Assembly (NCBI GenBank): GCA_023136145.1 | Contig: JAGLRU010000429.1 | Span: forward strand, 1 to 7,102 | Direction of reading: 5' to 3' | Source of the DNA: Alphaproteobacteria bacterium | GTDB lineage: Bacteria; Pseudomonadota; Alphaproteobacteria; Micavibrionales; UBA2020 | DNA length: 7,102 bases | In this document: positions 4,772-7,102 of the stretch, piece after piece | Position numbering within the stretch: the first letter of the stretch is position 1 | Layout of the letters: each line of letters starts with the position of its first letter | Made by a program: the position numbers and the translations under genes | The notes under the pieces: generated by a model | Databases searched by the model: none | Seen by the model: only the letters and a program-made list of their open reading frames with translations | What the model was told of the DNA's origin: nothing

Positions 4772-5113
4772 TTTCGTTCCTAAATATAGATTGAATTTCG
4801 CTTCTTCTATTAAGGCGTGTACACACTACAATGAGAGCCGTTAAACACAGTTTTTAAGTCATAGGGGCATCCTTTTTATAGTACACATAACATCCGCTTT
4901 GGGTTGTATTCAGACATAGCATGATTAATTACGGACAGAAATTAAAACATATTTAATCGTGACAATAGCCAATATAACAATGGCTTTTAATGCCAAATAG
5001 GATGGTGCGTTTTTTGCCCTATAAAATCCCTTGAATAATATCCTTAAAACCCCTCATGACACTGTGACAAATAGGGTTTATTCTATTTGGCATTTTAAGG
5101 CTTTTGAGCTTCT
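4772..5113. other. Gene-free region with inverted repeats
   Basis: No full-length gene is visible. AGCCA/TGGCT (4967-4971, 4981-4985) is followed by TTTT on the plus strand, a weak terminator. The 12-bp arms AATGCCAAATAG (4989-5000) and CTATTTGGCATT (5083-5094) are exact reverse complements 82 bp apart. A third CAAATAG at 5068-5074 can pair with the right arm (CTATTTG, 5083-5089) in a competing hairpin. The right arm lies about 20 bp past the end of parE. No T-run makes this a standard terminator. Confidence 0.6.
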
Positions 5114-5425
5114 TTAGAACCACTGCTTAAAAGCCATGTTATCCCGTAAAATTCTTACGATGTGGATTGTCTGGCCATCAAGACGGTAAAAAATCTCATG
5201 CCGTCCAACATGAAACATATGGCACCCTGTAAAATATATTTCTTTTACACGACCTACACTGGGATTAGCCAAAAGTGTTTCAAATGTCTCTTTAAGCTTT
5301 TTCTGATATTTTTCGGCTTGTGTCTCACCCCACGTTGTAAGACCAAATTGCAGGATACCTGTAATATCTTGTTCAGCTTGTGTTGAAAAAGAAAGGGTGT
5401 AATTAATTTTGGGGCTTGAGTTCAT
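5114..5425 (-). CDS. parE: ParE-type toxin
   Basis: This 103-residue protein has the ParE layout. An N-terminal strand YTLSFSTQAEQDI (9-21) leads into an alpha hairpin with TWGETQAEKYQKKLKETFETLLANPSVGR (31-59). The C-terminal sheet follows, with FHVGRHEIFYRLDGQTIHIVRILRD (71-95), which includes the signature GRHEIFYR. ParE proteins poison DNA gyrase, and that activity is inferred for this copy. The ATG at 5425 overlaps the end of parD by 23 bp, which implies translational coupling; no later start keeps the first strand. It lies downstream of parD, the usual antitoxin-first order, opposite to the other TA pair in the window. Inverted repeats follow at 4989-5094. Confidence 0.94.
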   Translation of the reverse strand: MNSSPKINYTLSFSTQAEQDITGILQFGLTTWGETQAEKYQKKLKETFETLLANPSVGRVKEIYFTGCHMFHVGRHEIFYRLDGQTIHIVRILRDNMAFKQWF

Positions 5426-5696
5426 CAGGAATGGGCTTTCCGGCTTTGTGGTTTTCTTTTGCTTGTCTCATGGCATTGTCCATGAAATCAGCAGAGTATG
5501 GAACAGTTTCTCCGTGTTTGATCTGTTCCAGACCAACAGCCAGTAAAGTACGTATTTCTTTCAGATTTTTGTTTTCTTCTTTTTCGCGCATTTTACGTAC
5601 GGCATCACGCACAGCCTCAATTTCAGAAGTGTAAAAACCTTCTTCAACCTTGCTTTTAACGTATTTTCTGTCAACGTCTGCGAGTTTCTCTAACAT
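5403..5696 (-). CDS. parD: ParD-like antitoxin
   Basis: This 97-residue partner of ParE has an N-terminal segment with the spacing of a ribbon-helix-helix domain (DRKYVKSKVEEGFYTSEIEAVRDAVRKMREKE, 9-40). The GFYTSEIEAVRDAVR stretch is the most typical ParD piece. A charged linker and a toxin-binding tail containing PYSADFMDNAMRQAKENHKAGKPIPD (66-91) follow. The first beta strand is shorter and less typical than in classical ParD. It should bind ParE and repress the operon. The ATG at 5696 has GAGG eight bases upstream, and a promoter with an operator-like dyad lies just beyond it. Confidence 0.92.
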   Translation of the reverse strand: MLEKLADVDRKYVKSKVEEGFYTSEIEAVRDAVRKMREKEENKNLKEIRTLLAVGLEQIKHGETVPYSADFMDNAMRQAKENHKAGKPIPDELKPQN

Positions 5697-5714
5697 CTAA
5701 ACGACCTCAATTTA

Positions 5715-5759
5715 ATATTGATACAATACCAATATAACACCTGATTGCAGAGAAAGCAA
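5715..5759 (-). promoter_or_regulatory. Predicted parDE promoter and operator
   Basis: On the minus strand TTGCTT (5759-5754) and TATATT (5736-5731) are separated by 17 bp. Overlapping and just downstream of the -10 are two nested dyads: ATATTG/CAATAT (5715-5720, 5730-5735) and TATTG-ata-CAATA (5716-5728). ParD dimers typically bind such sites to autorepress. The -35 is weak; the dyad is the stronger signal. Confidence 0.5.
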
Positions 5760-5773
5760 TATTTCAGCCTTCC

Positions 5774-5820
5774 ATTATCAAGTAAAATGCGGTACAGCAG
5801 TTCCTATTTTCCTTGATAAT
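5774..5820 (+). repeat. Dyad repeat, copy 2
   Basis: The arms ATTATCAAGTAAAAT (5774-5788) and 5806-5820 pair with a single mismatch. The 39-bp core 5778-5816 equals 79-117 of copy 1 except at two positions (A99 to C in the apical loop, A112 to C in the right arm). Beyond the core, G78/C118 of copy 1 is replaced by A5777/T5817, a compensatory change that keeps the stem. It lies between the parDE promoter and the end of rep. Confidence 0.85.
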
Positions 5821-5841
5821 ACCCCCATATTTAGAGGGATT

Positions 5842-6864
5842 TTAAGGCGCAGAAATAATTTTCTTTTTTACAAAATTAATAAATGCACCATTTACTTTAT
5901 CAGGGCGAAAACCTCCAATAAGGGACTGTGTAAACTCTGTATGCAGCGTGTTAAAATCCCATCCGGTCTCTGCATTAGTTACAATTTGCCGTGCTCTTTC
6001 TATGGTTTTAGAGCTGATATGTGGCAAATCATCGAGAGGTAACATTTCTTGTTTTGATACGTCTCTTTTTTGGCTGAAAGTCACGTTATCGTTATTATTC
6101 ACAAAAATGTTGTAATCGGGTAAATGATTATCTTTTGCAATATCTTTAAGGCGCGAACGGAAAAGACGAAGGGTGCTTTTTGCGCCTGTTTTATCCATGA
6201 GACGTGTTAGGTTAATTGACCATTCTTTTTGTGCCCCGCAATGTTTACGGGCTATCTCATAAAGCCTCCGTTCCATTGGTTTACCAAGGCGAAAATAATC
6301 GCGGTTAATAGTCAATACTTCTTTACTTACAATGGAATTATAGAACCAGTCTGAAAGTGTGATTTCTAGTTTTATCATGCGGTCTTTAACGTGACTGCTT
6401 TCAATCGTTTCCCAGCTTTCTAATAAACCAAAATCTTTAGTTTGTTCCCGTCTGTTTGTTTTGATATTAGTCTGGATTCTCACCCCTGCTAATCGTTGTA
6501 AGGCTTTTTTCAGCAGTTTATAGGCTTTTCCATCTGTTTGTCTGTTTGTTGCCACTAGCAAGTCATGGCTAGAGATTCGTAATGTCTTAGGTGGAATATG
6601 CCCAGCATTAATTTCCTGCATAAGCAGAGAAGCACAATAAAGCAATATATCTTTATCAAAGATGGTAGGAAGCCCGTCTATTGTGGGTTTGATGGATATA
6701 GAAATATTTTCTTTTTTGTATTCTAAGCAACGCACATCTTTTTTCTTTGAAAGCACAAAAATAGGATGTTCCATACTTGCCATGTCATCCTTAAAAGGTG
6801 TGTTATCAAATATATCTGCAATAAAAAAATCGCGTGTTGGATGTTGTTCAGGTTGTAGGCTCAT
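5842..6864 (-). CDS. repA: Plasmid replication initiator, RPA family
   Basis: The 340-residue initiator closely follows the RPA pattern found mainly on alphaproteobacterial plasmids. It starts with HPTRDFFIADIFD (8-20) and DDMASMEHPIFVLS (26-39). Next come a first winged-helix region with DKDILLYCASLLM (70-82), LLVATNR (102-108) and LLKKALQRLAGVRIQTNI (117-134). GLLESWE (146-152), TLSDWFYNSIVSKEVLTINRDYFRLGKPMERRLYEIARKHCG (169-210) and HLPDY (247-251) follow. A C-terminal module (about 283-335) has GWDFNTLHTEF and AFINFVKKK. It should bind the iterons upstream of its own gene and open the origin with host DnaA. The first ATG at 6864 is chosen because the family N-terminus begins right after it; the Shine-Dalgarno (GAAGA) is weak. 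Length is normal and the frame is intact. Confidence 0.96.
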   Translation of the reverse strand: MSLQPEQHPTRDFFIADIFDNTPFKDDMASMEHPIFVLSKKKDVRCLEYKKENISISIKPTIDGLPTIFDKDILLYCASLLMQEINAGHIPPKTLRISSHDLLVATNRQTDGKAYKLLKKALQRLAGVRIQTNIKTNRREQTKDFGLLESWETIESSHVKDRMIKLEITLSDWFYNSIVSKEVLTINRDYFRLGKPMERRLYEIARKHCGAQKEWSINLTRLMDKTGAKSTLRLFRSRLKDIAKDNHLPDYNIFVNNNDNVTFSQKRDVSKQEMLPLDDLPHISSKTIERARQIVTNAETGWDFNTLHTEFTQSLIGGFRPDKVNGAFINFVKKKIISAP

Positions 6865-6873
6865 AAGTCAATC

Positions 6874-6986
6874 TTCGTGGTTTTAGATACGCTCTATTAG
6901 TTTTATATCTTCGTGGTTTTAGATACGCAAGAGGTAAAAAAGCCGTTCGTGGTTTTAGATACGTTCCGTTCGTGGTTTTAGATACA
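6874..6986 (+). repeat. Four 18-bp iterons
   Basis: TTCGTGGTTTTAGATACG occurs exactly at 6874-6891, 6910-6927 and 6946-6963, and with a final A at 6969-6986. The start-to-start distances are 36, 36 and 23 bp. The last two also share a CCG prefix. They are the expected binding sites of the adjacent Rep. All four point the same way. Confidence 0.95.
6902..6930 (-). promoter_or_regulatory. Predicted rep promoter embedded in the iterons
   Basis: On the minus strand TTGCGT (6930-6925) and TATAAA (6907-6902) have a 17-bp spacer. Iteron 2 (6910-6927) fills most of that spacer, and iteron 1 lies between the predicted start site (about 6895) and the rep start codon. Rep binding would therefore block its own transcription. 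Confidence 0.55.
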
Positions 6987-7041
6987 CCCCCAACTCGTAA
7001 CACATTGATATGATTAAGAAAAAACGGTGTATTTTTACCCG

Positions 7042-7083
7042 TAACACTACACTAACACTATCTTAACAGAATCTTTAACACTA
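7042..7083 (+). repeat. Phased TAACACTA repeats, candidate DNA unwinding element
   Basis: TAACACTA is exact at 7042-7049, 7053-7060 and 7076-7083, with a partial TAACAGAA at 7064-7071. The starts are 11, 11 and 12 bp apart, about one helical turn. The block lies between the iterons and the DnaA box in an AT-rich stretch, the usual place for the strand-opening element. Confidence 0.6.
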
Positions 7084-7091
7084 GAGCAGCT

Positions 7092-7100
7092 TGTGGATAA
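7092..7100 (-). promoter_or_regulatory. DnaA box
   Basis: TGTGGATAA on the plus strand reads TTATCCACA on the minus strand, the consensus DnaA-binding 9-mer. Its position beside the iterons and repeats supports a function in initiation. It touches the window edge. Confidence 0.8.
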
Positions 7101-7102
7101 CA

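Larger units (their letters stand above)
6865..7102. other. Origin of replication (iterons, AT-rich zone, DnaA box)
   Basis: The region upstream of rep contains, in order, four iterons, a stretch rich in A and T with repeated TAACACTA, and a consensus DnaA box at the window edge. This is the standard composition of an iteron-controlled theta origin. If the molecule is circular, the origin may continue into positions 1-72, where a long hairpin lies. Confidence 0.88.

Overview
The window reads as a small mobilizable plasmid of an alphaproteobacterium, probably complete or nearly so at 7.1 kb. The strongest taxonomic clue is the replication initiator (5842-6864, minus), which has the sequence signatures of the RPA (replication initiator protein A) family, known mainly from Alphaproteobacteria. 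Base composition is AT-rich overall, but mobA is visibly more GC-rich than the other genes. This points to a low-GC host or a mosaic plasmid. The species cannot be named from the sequence. Circularity cannot be proven: no terminal overlap is visible, although the DnaA box at the right edge would sit next to the hairpin at the left edge in a circle.

Layout. Positions 1-212 hold a long hairpin, one copy of a directional 39-bp dyad repeat, and the upstream region of a toxin-first toxin-antitoxin pair (213-864, RelE/HigB-like toxin plus HTH antitoxin). A convergent gene (868-1362, minus) encodes a winged-HTH-like domain joined to a coiled coil. A long non-coding stretch (1363-2079) contains a minus-strand intrinsic terminator with nested hairpins, an IncQ/MobQ-type oriT at 1869-1897, and a dense run of short perfect inverted repeats leading into mobA (2080-3315). 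After mobA come a tandem 18-bp repeat, a terminator, a hairpin and a 14-codon mini-ORF with a strong Shine-Dalgarno. Two cargo genes follow: an unrecognised membrane-anchored protein (3616-4131) and a gamma-glutamylcyclotransferase-like protein (4262-4705). Positions 4706-5113 hold no full gene, only a small remnant-like ORF and inverted repeats. A parDE toxin-antitoxin operon (5114-5696, minus) and the second copy of the 39-bp dyad follow. Last come rep and its origin: four 18-bp iterons, an AT-rich zone with repeats phased 11-12 bp apart, and a DnaA box.

How it fits together. Rep is expected to bind the iterons, which overlap its own predicted promoter, so initiation and autoregulation are probably coupled. 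MobA would nick oriT in the minus strand, and the plasmid would depend on another element's type IV secretion system for transfer because no mating-pair genes are present. The two toxin-antitoxin modules would stabilise inheritance. The two 39-bp dyads lie in direct orientation and, on a circle, separate the replication core (rep plus origin, about 1.4 kb) from everything else. This suggests a module boundary or recombination site. Nothing here proves an entirely new system. The best candidates for new biology are the paired dyads, the hairpin array between oriT and mobA, a possible minus-strand small RNA at about 1510-1613, and the unrecognised cargo gene.
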